NCBI GenBank assembly: GCA_029948255.1
Contig: JALIZF010001650.1
Span: forward strand, 420,001 to 484,000
Length of the DNA stretch: 64,000 nt
From: Telmatactis stephensoni
Lineage: Eukaryota; Cnidaria; Anthozoa; Actiniaria; Isophelliidae
Reading direction: 5' to 3'
Position 1 is the first letter of the stretch. Each line of letters starts with the position of its first letter. The notes under the pieces were generated by a model that was not told where the DNA came from, made no database searches, and was given only the letters and a program-made list of their open reading frames with translations. This document shows, in pieces, positions 22,387 through 34,172 of this stretch. A program made the translations under genes and the position numbers.

Positions 22387-23514
22387 TTGATACAGAAAAA
22401 ATCTATAATTTTTTTCAGCGCTATTTATTGGAGAAATTTAAATACACCATTCTAATCTGAAGACCAAGGTGCATATAGCTTAGCATGGGTTTTAAGAATA
22501 GTTTCCAAATGTGCCTTTTAGAACTTTTTGAACATCAAAAATAAGCGACTTAAGCCAATAACTTTCGTAATAACTTTCTTACTTTTTCGCGAATCCCATG
22601 CTTGGCTTTGAAGAATATAAGTATTGAAAAAACACTTTGTTTTGATGGCATCCGCCAAAGATTATAGCTTTTTAAGGAAACCGGAAGTGAAATGTCCTGC
22701 GCATGCTTTATTAGACCATTCGAAAATAAATGGTTACCAAGCACTTCTACATCCACATGTGGAAAGCAGCAAAAAGAGCTGTTAGTTCTGTGAAAAGAAC
22801 CAGACAAAAATTGTATTTATTGGCCACCACTAGTTCGATTCACAACAAAATGGATAATATTCAACACATTTTTATATGTGGTTTGCGATATTGAAGCAAA
22901 ATAACCCTCGGGCTGCATTCAAAAGCGATCAAAAAACGGTTTCATTACAACATTGGAGGACAACTGTTATGGACTTAAAAGGTGGGTTTTTGAAATATTT
23001 CAATTGTTTATCTGTGTTAGATGAACAATTTTGTGTAGAAATGGCAAATTGGGCTACCTTGTGCTATTTGGGTAATACCTGGCCTTACCAATAGATGATG
23101 CCAAAAAAAAAATCATTGAATTTGATTAGTTTCAGATAATCACAATTGGTATGGCTATCAACTACATTAAATTAATTCTTAGAATGGAATTAGTGACCAC
23201 AAAAAATGTCTGGCCTTCCAAGCATTTGACATGACAAAACTTATATAATTTTTGATCAAACATATTCTCCGTTTACTGGCTGTTATTTCAAACCCTGTTC
23301 TGATAATGTAAATTTATGTTGGTAGATTATTGAAGGTACAACATAGTACATACTGTCACATACCATTGTACTCTTCATCTGGGAAATATGTGCTAAACAA
23401 AGCTTCTACTCCCACTTTGCTCTTTTTTGAGAGCTTTGTTGTAGACAATGTACTATTTTCTGATTTTTACTTTTAGTCAGTTTATTATATATTATAAAAC
23501 TGAACATAGTTGTA

Positions 23515-24628
23515 CCTGTCCTAATGTGTTCAAGAGTGTCTCCAAAACCCAAGAAAGATAGCATATGTGCATTGAGAACATCACCACGTCTGCTTATTTC
23601 TGCACACAATATTGGAAAATCATATACAAAGCCATTGTGTGCAAGTAGCACTGACAAAGATATAATAAAAGATTATTAATATGAGATATCATGTACCACA
23701 GTACAGAGACGTGCACATGTTATATAATCCTTAATCCTTGTTACAGTAAGTGAGTACAGATGCCTGTCACAACTTCTGAGAATTGGATTTATTGATATAG
23801 ACAACCCCTAAAAGATACGTGTAATTTATTACACTAATGACAAATCCCATATAGAATTGATTCTGTACATACCTGGATATACATGTGTTCCGGTGGTATC
23901 TGCGACCTGCTGTGTAACTGTTCTCACCCAAGCGAGAAATCTAGGAAGGACCTCTGAAAGCTTTGGTTGGCCTAATAGATCTCTATTTGAGATTCCACAC
24001 TTCCTTGAAACTGCAAATAAAAAACTTTATTACTCTGCTAGAATTGTCATTAATAGTTTACCTGTATAGATATTGAATTTAATTTTATATCACAGCACAA
24101 ATATCATTAGTGTTTAAATTTATATAGGGGTATAATTTCATTTATACCTAATTATCATAATAGAATTAGCCATATTAAATCTTACCAACTGGTTTAATTT
24201 TCTTTGAGGTTTTGACGAGAGACCGAAATTCTGATGGGGCTTGAATTTTAACACCATTGGACAATGGCTGAACAGCTGCTGCGATTTCTATAATATGATC
24301 ATCATAGACAGAACCTCCTGTGGCCTCACAGTCATAGATGAAATAAAGAGGAGATGGTAGGCTTTCATCATGAATCTCATCACCTGACACTTCTTCATCA
24401 CTAGACAGATGAATCAACCTCACTATAAACCACTTCTTCACTGTCTGAGTTGCTTTCAATTTCGTCGCTACTGGTGTCACTGTCCATGATACTTGCAGAT
24501 GCATACTTGGTTGTTTGAGTGAATGCTTTCAATGATTCCATGAAGGTTTTCATGTCTTTTCTTCTTTGTCTGTTTGTTATTATTTCTTTCATGTTAAGCA
24601 AAACAATTGAAAATCTGTTAATCATCAA
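23515..24628 (-). pseudogene. DEDD-type 3'-5' exonuclease exons
   Basis: Three minus-strand exons. One (about 24504-24183) has PLYFIYDCEATGGSVYDDHI then IEIAAAV, with Asp and Glu of motif I (DCEATGG). One (about 24012-23877) reads RKCGISNRDLLGQPKLSEVL, ending at GTATGTAC. One (about 23652-23515) has VLLAHNGFVYDFPILCAEIS, the motif with His/Asn and Asp, ending at a GTACAA donor. This matches TREX/ExoX-like DnaQ-fold exonucleases, which remove nucleotides from DNA 3' ends. The acidic lead-in (DSDTSSDEIESNSDSEE, 24490-24420) needs a small shift near 24410 to join. The last motif (final His/Asp) was not found. Confidence 0.7.
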
Positions 24629-24911
24629 TGTGCATGTACATGTATGTCTTTCATATCTGATATGTTGGGTGGTGTAGCAGCTCTTATAAGATCTAATCCT
24701 ATTGGATTGATACTCTCACCGTAAAACAATAGAAAATGAAACAATAGAACAAGTTGACAATGAAATGTATTGTTTTGTTTCTCCAATCACAACAGATCTT
24801 ACGAGTTGCTGCTACACTATTGAATATTGTTATATAAAGAATACTTATGACTATAGCTTTTTAGGGCATAAAAGTCATGTGTATTATATTAAATTATAAT
24901 TCAGGTGCCCT

Positions 24912-25890
24912 TGCTACTTCTCATTTGCTTGAAGAATAGTGCATCATACTTTGAATATTTCTGTATTGTGTTGTGTTGGTTTGGCATTCTGCACTTCTCT
25001 GCTTGTAGCTGTCTTGCCGCTTTATCCAGAAATCAACTGCAGCTGATGGGAGAGGAACCCCAAGGGTCTGAAATAGCAGAAACCTCCAAGCTGGACCAAT
25101 ATTCTATAAAAAAGTTAAATAGTGTTATTTTGATAAAGACTATTAACCATTTTATCTCTGTTAGAAAAAATAAATTAAGAGCAGTTCTTGGAAAAATGGT
25201 TATCTAGATTTCAGTTACCTTATGGGGAATAGACATGTTAGTTTTGCATTCATAATGAGTGGCAGCAAGATCAATTCTCTTGTCCCTGTATGCCAGCACA
25301 ATCCCATGGTAGCCTTCTACCACATTGTTGGTCATATGCCCATCTGAAGTCACATATTCATCTGCCTTAGCTGCCATTTTCTCAAGCAATTCCTTAAAGG
25401 CATGCAGTTGATAAGAGCATCTAAATGAATGTTTTGTAGTGTATGGCTTGCCATCACTTGTCTCGTGTATAAAGAAAATTGTATTTTATTCCATATAATT
25501 CAGGCCCATTGGCTGGGGGATGCAAGAAGTACGAATGTGCTGGGCAAAATTGTCTATTTATGGACAAATATTAACGAGGTTTCGAGAATAATATTTTTAA
25601 GTTTTGCATGTTAAAACTGCAAGAAAATTTGTAAATTTTTTTCAGTTTCCAAATTGCCAGCTAAAAAATTCACAAACCTTTGGGTGAAATCTACACCAGA
25701 TTGATGTGTGGATGTCCTGGTAGTGCTGACTGAAGTTTAGAAGAGCTTCAGCGAAGTTTCCAACTGTGTCATTTGAGTTGAAAATCTCTTCCGATTTACA
25801 CAGGTTGCTTATGCACTTGCTGGCATTTCTCACCATTCCATCCGTCATTCGTTTGCATTTTTTCCCCTTAATTTCTTTTTTGCACTGTAG
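24912..25890 (-). pseudogene. middle exons of the transposase-like gene
   Basis: Three consistent minus-strand exons. 25885-25678 (acceptor TTTTCTACAG): KKCKRMTDGMVRNASKCISN, then NFSQHYQDIHTSIWCRFHPK, donor GTTTGT. About 25428-25214: QLHAFKELLEKMAAKADEYV, NNVVEGYHGIVLAYRDKRID, donor GTAACT. About 25104-24912: NIGPAWRFLLFQTLGVPLPS, DFWIKRQDSYKQRSAECQ. The layout (Glu in a VExYHxxxxxYRDKRI block, then a WRFL-LGVP end) resembles the C-terminal half of unclassified Mutator-like transposases common in invertebrates; that is a resemblance from memory, not a search. Confidence 0.55.
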
Positions 25891-26199
25891 AAAATATATG
25901 AATGAAAAATGTACATTAACCTGTGAAATAGATATTAGTTCAGCAGACATTAGTGGACTACGTTTTCTATTGTTTTCTTTTGTATATGAAAACCACTATA
26001 TTAAATGTACACCCAAATGTTTATTGTGTAATCAAGATGTAAATAAAGTGATGGCACCTAATCCATGAAAACAATGGAAATAGTATCTACCAATGTGCTG
26101 TAGACTAATATCTATTTGATAGGTTCAGTACCATCATTCTAATTGTTGAGGGTTATTTGGTAGTTATTTGGTAGTAGATCCAGTTGACTATACGGAGCC

Positions 26200-26880
26200 A
26201 CTACCTTTCGCTTAGCGAGCTCAGTCCTATAGCACCAAGGCAGTTTGAATAGTTTTTGAAGTACTGGCCGCTTATTAGAAATCCAAGAACAAGAATATTA
26301 GGCAAATAGGCCTTGTACCTTCGCTTTCCATTCTGGATTACTTTGTCCTCCGATGACAAAGTTATTTTATGTTTTCCCATTATAAGACCACCCAAAAACA
26401 TGCTGCTTTCCTGTAGCTCGTTTACTGGAGGCCTAACAAATAACAACTCGTAAATTGGAGTAAATTGGCTAGGGGGTAATGCCCCTAGCCGCTTTAATAT
26501 ACAAAGATAAAAACTGAGGTTAACACCTCTATTTACAATTTTGATTAGAAAGAAGTTAGCCCCAGTGAAGGTGGGGGCTAAAACACGCCAGAAGGCACAA
26601 TCAAATCATAACCGTGTCCTATAAGCGAGGCAGGATATAAGGGGAGGAGGTGGGTAAAAATTGCTGATGTTGCCTCGAAGAGTAGCAAGGGTGAATGAGT
26701 GACGCTACCGAGGTCACGTGAACCATTATCCCCAAGGGACTGTCAATTCCAATAGCAATGATCCCCCTCTCACAATAGGACACTGTCACGCAATAATTAC
26801 AAACTCCTTGAATATGCATTAACTACCATAACAAAACAAAGACTTCTAATGACAAAACATAAAAACACTATTTGCAAGCA
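26200..26880. other. unassigned repeat-like segment between transposase exons
   Basis: Contains GGGGGTAATGCCCCTAGCC and a GGCAGGATATAAGGGGAGG block unlike its AT-rich neighbours. It sits where the transposase core is missing, so it may be a foreign insertion. No inverted ends were recognised. Confidence 0.3.
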
Positions 26881-26886
26881 AATATT

Positions 26887-27535
26887 TCATTTATCGCTGC
26901 AGTTTTCGTTCACCAAAGTTATTGTTGCTTTGCCCCTAGTTTCTTTGACATCAGCTATGACATCTAAACTAATTTCTTTCTCACAACGTTTACAATATCT
27001 TATATTGGCTACTCGACGAAGAGCCTCTGTATGAGTGACTATGTATTTTTCATTTGCCGTTACGATCAGGGAGTTGTCAGTTAGGTTTTCGGTTTTGTGA
27101 GCTGCTTGCACATAAATCTTGTCTAGTTCCCTTTTATCTTTCCCCTGTACTTCTCTATTTTCTTGAGAAAGCTTGTCTACACCAAGACTTTCAAAAATTT
27201 CATTTAAATCTACCCGGCTATGAAATTCTCAGATTTTCAGTTTGGCGATATCGGAGGAGTTTTTGACGTATAGATTCCCCGTTCGCAAAATAAGTGTGTT
27301 CATTCACGTTTTGCAATTGGTTGTCTTGAGTCTTGTCTAGATCAGTAAAAAAATCTGTCTGGGTCTCTACATCTACCTTATACGATTTCTCGCCACAGCA
27401 AAGATTTACCTGGCAACTGAACTCTCGACTCTCTCGCGGAAAACTTGTTTGATAAATTTCCCACCGATGTTTTGCGGCGCTTGTCGCTCTTTTCTTCGAT
27501 AAGCAAGACTTTTTTCCCATATGTAAGGGTTTCAT
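26887..27535 (-). pseudogene. N-terminal exon of the transposase-like gene
   Basis: From ATG 27535: a basic start (MGKKSCLSKKRATSAAKHRW), DVETQTDFFTDLDKT, then a one-base shift near 27230 into VDLNEIFESLGVDKLSQE and a treble-clef-like NIRYCKRCEKEISLDVIADV, ATITLVNENCSD. It ends at a stop at 26887 where the family would be expected to continue, so the DDE core between 26880 and 25890 is lost or replaced. Confidence 0.5.
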
Positions 27536-27708
27536 TTTTCAAAGAAAACCATTGAAGAGCCTCAAATGCAACATATCTTGTAATTTTATTTCACTTTGCT
27601 CGATACATTTAAACGTAAACAAGCTAAAACGTTTGCCAGGGCGTTGATCTACCGGAAGTCAAAAGTTTCCCCGCCAAAAGGCGCAAAAGGCATGCCAGCA
27701 TAGCAACG

Positions 27709-28001
27709 ACGTTTGCCAACTGCTAGTTAAATTGCCAACTGCTAGTTAAGATGCCAACTGCTAGTTAAGTTGCCAACTGCTAGTTAAGTTGCCAACTGCT
27801 AGTTAAGTTGCCAACTGCTAAATTGCCAACTGCTAGTTAAATTGCCAACTGCTAGTTAAATTGCCAACTGCTAGTTAAAGTGGCAACTTTAAGGTTAGTA
27901 CTCCATACATCATCCAGTGTTAGTATTAGCCAATTAGAATCATAGAACGATATCACCAATGTGTATGACATCACTGAGTGATGTTCCATATATGAAGTAC
28001 C
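27709..28001 (+). repeat. 19-bp minisatellite element, right part of copy A
   Basis: About nine units of GCCAACTGCTAGTTAARTT (27713-27885), then the unique tail shared with copy B: CTTTAAGGTTAGTACTCC, CATACATCATCCAGTGTTAG, ending ATATATGAAGTACCTAC before a Tc1-type MITE. Confidence 0.85.
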
Positions 28002-28003
28002 TA

Positions 28004-28235
28004 CAATCACGGACAAAAATCCTTGAGACAGTTATGAAGTGCATACATTTCAGCTGTTACTTGATTAGGTTGCCTCTTGTTATATCAGACGATAGCCCAT
28101 TCTATGGACGACATTGTGCACCTACCTCAACATTGGGTGAGAGGGGGGGAGGGGAGAACAATTAACTGAAAGTGATGGGTTTACTCAAAAAGCAACATTT
28201 TTTTCGCTTTGTCTTAACCTTTTTGTCCGGCATTG
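28004..28235. mobile_element. Tc1/mariner-type MITE, copy 1
   Basis: Ends CAATCACGGACAAAAATCC and (inverted) CAATGCCGGACAAAAAGG; TA precedes the left end. Same family as 30036-30310. No coding capacity. Compared with copy 2 it lacks an internal stretch of about 45 bases. Confidence 0.65.
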
Positions 28236-30035
28236 TCTATGACATGTTTTGCGCTTTACGGGGGCCAGTTAAGGGTATACCAAAAAAGCCTCTTGCAAAA
28301 TGTTCACATCAAGTGTACATATTTGTACAGGAAGTTGTAGATCACAGTCTTAGTGTATGAGGAAATACCACAGTCTTAGTGTATGAGGAAATATGGGACA
28401 AATTAAGTTTTCGCAGATTACCTATTAAAAACGTAGCTATTTCAAACTTCTTAGAAATAGAATAGCAATTTCCACATTAACGCTTAGAGATTGAACGTGG
28501 ACCTTCTTCACAGATATGAAAGCGATTAGTTATCTTCAGATAGGTGTGGAGAATCAGAAAATTTAAGAGGTTAGGTACCACAGACGTGTGAAATCTACAT
28601 TTAGTAACTTACAGCCAGGCAGATTAAGAGCGACTTCCCTCACGCAATGATTTCGCTGTGCACTCCTTCAACATTTGCAATGCTAAAGTTAAGCATTGCT
28701 GCTGTTTTCGAGAAAGCCATCAGAATGGAGGTGTACGCAAGTATATAGCCATTTGCTTGGATAAAAGTTACAGGCGGTTAACTGCTTAGCAGTCCTGGTA
28801 CACAAACGTGGAATATGGGTCCATTTCTATTATAGGCCCCACAATAATTACCATAATTACCATAGCGCATGGAAATATGTTACCAAATGTGTTATGAAAT
28901 CGAACACTGAATAATAAACAAAATCGCTGGTCAACAATCGTGAAATGGACATGCTGCGTGTCTAGTGCAACTTGATACAACCAAGCTATCAAATCCTTAG
29001 GGAGTCTAACATGAGATCCCTTCTTGTGCTAAGTTTTGCAGTGCTGATACTAAGTTGAACGTTTTCTTATATATATGTGGGTGTTTGTACCTATATAAAC
29101 AGTTATAACTCAGTTAACTTCATTCAAATATTGCATCTTTGAAATAAAACCACGATCAACAAGCCATCTTATCGGTTAACAGCCAATCTTTTCTATAAGT
29201 AGATATCAGTGAGTTCTTCTCTAGAGAAAAGTGGTGTAGATCGTTTGTTAACCGTTGAAAACAAAATCCATGAGGTTGTGAATCATACGAAATCTTAGTT
29301 TACCTGAAAGCTAACATGTTGACAATTTGAAAGAGTTCCTTCAAGGTTTTATTATAAAGAGAATCAAAACTTTTTGCCTGCTTGGGTAATCAAATTCCTC
29401 TATGTACAGTGGTGTAACGCGATAAACTGACATGTCACGCAATGTCCAGAGGAATTGTAATGCGCGCGCGTGACCCTGATCTAAAAAATATGTAGTGTTT
29501 TTAGATATTCGTTAAATGTTAGATTAAAGAACAGACTTTTATTGAAAAAGCGATGTTAATATTTGTTTTTTTGTCCTTTAGAAGCAATCATAAGATTCAG
29601 ACTACTGTTTCTGGATTTATAGTCTTATCTATTTTAGCAACAAGGAAACTGTACAATGTTTCTATGACTCTATCTGCGAACTGTCTATAGTTCTTACGTG
29701 TAGCATTTCATTCCAGTGCTTGTTTCCTCAGCATAATAATTGATCCTGGATAGGTATATTCTTATCTTGCCAGAGATGTTTTATATAAGTTCGAGTATGA
29801 TCGCTTATTTCCTTGATATAAACCATGGACACAAAGAGCTGAAGTACTATAATCACGCGCGACAGCAACCAATAAGTTTAAGAAGCATCAAAGGCTTTTT
29901 TTGCCTACACAACTGTTATTCTTTCGTTATGATTGGTAATTAGAATTTGCATTCATCATGACAACGAGCAAAAAATTTAGTACAGACACTGTGAAATTTA
30001 CATAAACACGCGATAACAGGCTTATCATTTATATA
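28236..30035. other. AT-rich stretch, no gene seen
   Basis: Several short frames exist on both strands but none has motifs, splice consistency or a repeated relative in the window. Confidence 0.4.
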
Positions 30036-30310
30036 GAATCACGGACAAAAATCCTTGAGACAGTTATGAAGTCCATACATTTCAGCTGTTACTTTATTAG
30101 GTTGCCTTTTGCTTACAAGTTATTTATTGAATCCCCCTCCCCCCCGGGTCAATGTTGTATCAGATGATAGCCCATTCTATGGACGACATTGTGCACCTAC
30201 CTCAACATTGGGTGAGAGGGGGGAGGGGAGAACAATTAACTGAAATTGATGGGTTTACTCGAAAAGCAACATTTTTTTTTGCTTTGTCTTAACCTTTTTG
30301 TCCGGCATTG
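30036..30310. mobile_element. Tc1/mariner-type MITE, copy 2
   Basis: Same ends as copy 1, with TA at 30034-30035 and 30311-30312. About 95% similar over the shared parts by eye. It abuts the 5' side of the integrase pseudogene. Confidence 0.75.
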
Positions 30311-31139
30311 TAGGTATATTACAATCATTGGAACAAAATGGCGGAGATTTGCTTAATGCTAAAAATCCTTGTGCTTGTAAGTGTTTTCTCTAGTTCGGCA
30401 GCAGTTTTAGAAGCTTATTTACCAGCTTTACGTAATGTGGACGCCCCAAGAGATGATTTGATAGAACAGTATTTCAAATTGGGTTTTGGTAGATCTAAAA
30501 TTTTAACCTGTCTTGCCTTATTATATGGAATACAACTTAGTCTCAGTCAGCTAAAAAGAATACTTCAAAGAAGAGGTCTTTTTAGGAGAGGTCCACAATC
30601 AGTGCAAAAAAGTGGCAATTCCACTTTTTGTAAAATTTTGCATTTCGGGGTGTCGAGTTTCTCTAAAATTCAGATGAATTCACAATTTGCGTTCTCTGAT
30701 TGAGTCAAAAACTGAATTTTCCCAATCTTTTTGCTGTTTTTCATGAAAGACTAAAGAAGGGGAAAAAACTGACTTTATTTGAAATAAAATGGATGGGATT
30801 TTTCAGTCAGTTTTATTGGAAACATTTCCTGAATTTTCTCTACTATTAAGCGACATTCTGCTTTTCGAAAAAGACGGAAAAGCCGAGTTACAATGCAAGA
30901 AAAACCTGAAAAAAAAGAGGAACATTTTTCAGGAATTTTTTGAAAGTTGAAAGCTGAAAAAAGTTTACTTTTTTCGGGAATTCTAACAAAATTAAACAGC
31001 TCCAAAAGACCCGGTTTTTTTGAGAAATTCCTTAATAAGTCGAAATCTGGGAAAAGTGCACGTTCTTTGAAAGTTTTTAATGAAGGCAAAAACTAAAAGA
31101 AGGGTTACTTTTTTCAGACATTATGCAAGACTTGGAAGG

Positions 31140-31178
31140 TGACGTCATATATTGTTATTTCTCAGTTTCCCGCCAAAA
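31140..31178 (+). promoter_or_regulatory. CRE-like and E2F-like sites before the IS3EU transposase
   Basis: TGACGTCA at 31140-31147 and TTTCCCGCCAAAA at 31166-31178, 46 bases before ATG 31224. The same two motifs lie before the accessory gene at the other end of the element. Confidence 0.5.
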
Positions 31179-31223
31179 TCTGATTGATGTGACTGTTGTC
31201 ATTTACTCAGGGAATTTGAAAAT

Positions 31224-33547
31224 ATGCAGGTTTTAGAGGAGAACCTCGATCTATTACGGCAATATCGCCGAGCTAACTTGACATATCAGCAAATAGGTAC
31301 ATTATTCCAGGAAAATTTCCCAGAAATACGAAGGGGTTTCTCAGCTAGAACTGTCCGCTCCATATGTAAGAAACATGGATTGAAGAAAGCAACGGATACA
31401 GAAGTGGATCAAATTGTCCAAAGATGTGTAGAAGAGGTATCCATTAAATAGCAACGCGATGTTTAATTATGTTTTAAGATCAAAACTTTTTTGTGTTACA
31501 TATATTGTACATTTCTTATACCAGGTTGGTCCCACATATGGACGAAAGTTAATGACTGGCTATGTGCGCAGTAAGGGCCATAACCTAAGTGGCAATCAGG
31601 TTGCATTGTCTCTGCGTCGTGTGAATCCTACTGATCATGAAAGGAGGAGATCAGATACTGTGAGAAGACAAAATCCAATTCCTTATCAAGCCCTTTACTA
31701 TGGTCACAAGTTGCATTGTGATCAAAATGAAAAGCTAGGAATGTATGGGTGCACGCTTTATGCCTTTAATGATGGCCACAGCTCCAAAATTGTTCGACTG
31801 TTCTGTATGCCAAAGAAAAATGCCTTGGTAATATATTCCCATTTTCGGTGAGTATTCAATTGTAGTCTCCACATACATCATCACAACCGGTCTCATGCCG
31901 CGAAATAAATGGAATGTAAAACCAATATTCTGTGCTACTGATAAACGATCGATTAACATTCTTTGTTTCTTTGTTTATCCTTCAATACCCTAGAGAGGTG
32001 CTGATCCAGGAGGGGATATGGGACACAGTAAGAGTTGACCATGGAACTGAGGCGTGCCTTATGCTTTATGCTCAAAATATGCTAAGAAATCTGCGGCATA
32101 ATCAAGCTTGTGAACCGTACATCCAGACACGTTCAAGACAGGTATGCCTAGCTTGGACAAATTATACAGAGTAAAAACCTATCATGCAGATACAGATACC
32201 TTCAACGAGGGAAGTGGGGTCTCTCCCATATAGTGAGTTACAGCGATTTTCGAAATTATGCGAACTCATGCATTGAAAAAGTCCGTTGGAATTTGGTTAT
32301 TCAATTCCGTCCGTCAATCAAATTTAAAAACTAAAAATACGAAGATTTAACTTATACCAAAATCATCTTGAGCTTTTACAAGTCGTTTAAAGATCGTATT
32401 ATGTCATTTAGTATGTTTTTAGGGATCGTTATGTATAGTATAAAGAACGAGAGAGAGTGTTTTATCGGATATAAAGATCCGAGCCATAGGTGAGGATCTT
32501 TATACCGATAAAACACGATCTCGAGTTCTTTATACGGCTTAAAAAACTCCGACACATATTAGAGTTATTCTCTAAAAGAAAATCAAAAATATCTTCATTT
32601 ATCTTGGAGAAAATCGAGGTTAAAGTTGATGTAAATTAGGCCGAATCTTTATCAGATATAAAGACACTCGTCGCGGTGGCGATTTTCATTGTGTTTGCCT
32701 TATGAATTATTAATGAGTTTTTTAAGAGTAGTTTTGTTTGTTTGAAGTGGCGGAAGTGAAAAACCACATTCCAACGGACTGTTTGGAAGTCAGAATTCGC
32801 ATTATTTCTAAAATCGCTGTAACCTAGAGTCTTAGATAGGGTCCCAAGATATCACTGTCTTAGATAGGGGGTTTACAGACCCCAGTAGGACACTCTTATC
32901 AACACCGTCAACGTCCACACCCCACCCCATCCTGTCACCCAGTTTGCACACCGCAGTTTAACACGAATATTCAGCCTGATTAGATACAACTCTCCGTTTT
33001 TCTTTTCAGAATCTCCCCGCAGAACGAAAGTGGCCCGAGGTAAACCAGCGTGTTATCTATCCCATCAAAGAAGTGTTAGTAAGAATGGAGAACAGTTTGT
33101 TAATCAACTGCCTTGATCCAATTGAGCTATTTTGTATATCCTTCATAACAATGAATGTGGTTGATGTTGGATTAAAAAGGGTTGTGGCCTCTTGGAATTC
33201 ACATGCAATCGAAGGTATATATATAGATAGATAGATAGATAGATTAGCCTCTGCATTTGTAACCAAAGTCCGGGTGCAGTAGACCATATAACTTTATTTG
33301 CGTTTTTTTCCCCTCCACAGGTAAAAATAACAGAATTCCAAACTTTGTTGCAAGATATTCAAGTAGAATTAGCCCTGTCAATGAAACTGTTATCCCAACT
33401 ACCGATGAAATCGTTTCCTTTTATACAGAAGCAGGTGGAAACATCACGACCGACTGCTCTTTTGGTACTGACCCTCTAGCACACAATGAAATGCTTGTAA
33501 GGAGCGTGATAACCCTTCTTTTGCTGAAATCTTCAACGATGTTCTAA
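31224..33547 (+). CDS. IS3EU-like transposase, five exons, intact
   Basis: Exons 31224-31436, 31525-31847, 31994-32141, 33010-33214 and 33321-33547 join to 371 codons with no stop or shift, all with GT-AG borders. An N-terminal helix-turn-helix (LRQYRRANLTYQQIGTLFQE) and a second DNA-binding-like helix (SARTVRSICKKHGLKK) precede a DDE integrase fold: HKLHCDQNEKLGMYGCTLY (first Asp), VRVDHGTEACLM (second Asp), NLPAERKWPEVNQRVIYPIK (Glu). The role is cut-and-paste of its own element. The C-terminal part (VNETVIPTTDEIVSFYTEAG) is unassigned. Start chosen at the first ATG after the inverted repeat. Confidence 0.85.
32237..32823. mobile_element. foldback MITE in intron 3 of the IS3EU transposase
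   Basis: Ends GTTACAGCGATTTT and AAAATCGCTGTAAC, with a second inverted pair AGTCCGTTGGAAT / ATTCCAACGGACT inside. The centre holds a hairpin at about 32440-32534 (ATAAAGAACGAGAG..GTTTTATCGG stem). It lies wholly in the 32142-33009 intron, so the gene is undamaged. Confidence 0.75.
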
Positions 33548-34172
33548 GTGGGAACGGTTTATGCCTGCAGCAAGCAATTACATGTTTTATATCACTTACA
33601 AAAAATTTATCTGCTGGTATTTGAGCTTACAATCTATATAATCTCGTCCGTAAAATGTAAACAATCAGAAAACAAGGTATTCTTGAATTGTGAAATGAAC
33701 AACCGCTGATTGTAATAAGCAAAGCTAAGCAATTCTCAAGCCATTGAATAACATTTTATTTAGTCCTTGTTGTATTTTAACTGACTGATGAATTTATTCA
33801 ACAGACAATAAGTCGAAATATGATCATTTATCAGTGAAAATTATAGCTAGCTTAAAGTTAATTATGCATAGCAGCTAAAAAATCACGACTCAAGTTATGT
33901 AATAAACAATTATATGAATAAACTCAACCTCTACTACTCTTTTGCTCATTTTGTTTGAGTGAAGTGCACAAAGTGGTAGTGATCAACTGACTCAAAAGAA
34001 AAAAATTCGCATCTTTACTATGACTGCTGATAAACGATAGTTTTCTCAACTCAAATTATTTATAATACACAGAATACAAGATTATGCATGTTTCTAATTC
34101 TGATAACCACACGGAGCGTCCTGATTACGTTCGTGTGAACTGAAACACAACGGCGTAAATATCAAAAGTCTC
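33548..34172. other. spacer between convergent genes of the IS3EU-like element
   Basis: AT-rich; presumably the two 3' untranslated regions. No separate gene seen. Confidence 0.45.

Larger units (their letters stand above)
22230..27708 (-). mobile_element. 5.5 kb element with transposase-like and exonuclease gene, inside the minisatellite
   Basis: 19-bp minisatellite units stop at 22229 and resume at about 27709, so everything between is an insertion. Possible inverted ends are weak (CCCGTTGCTAGGG at 22250 versus GCATAGCAACGACG at 27696). A minus-strand multi-exon gene fills the space. Because the target is itself repetitive, the target duplication cannot be read. Confidence 0.65.

Noticed and set aside
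27709..27890. CRISPR-like look of the 19-bp repeats
   Set aside because: Units are directly tandem without unique spacers and the context is eukaryotic TE DNA.
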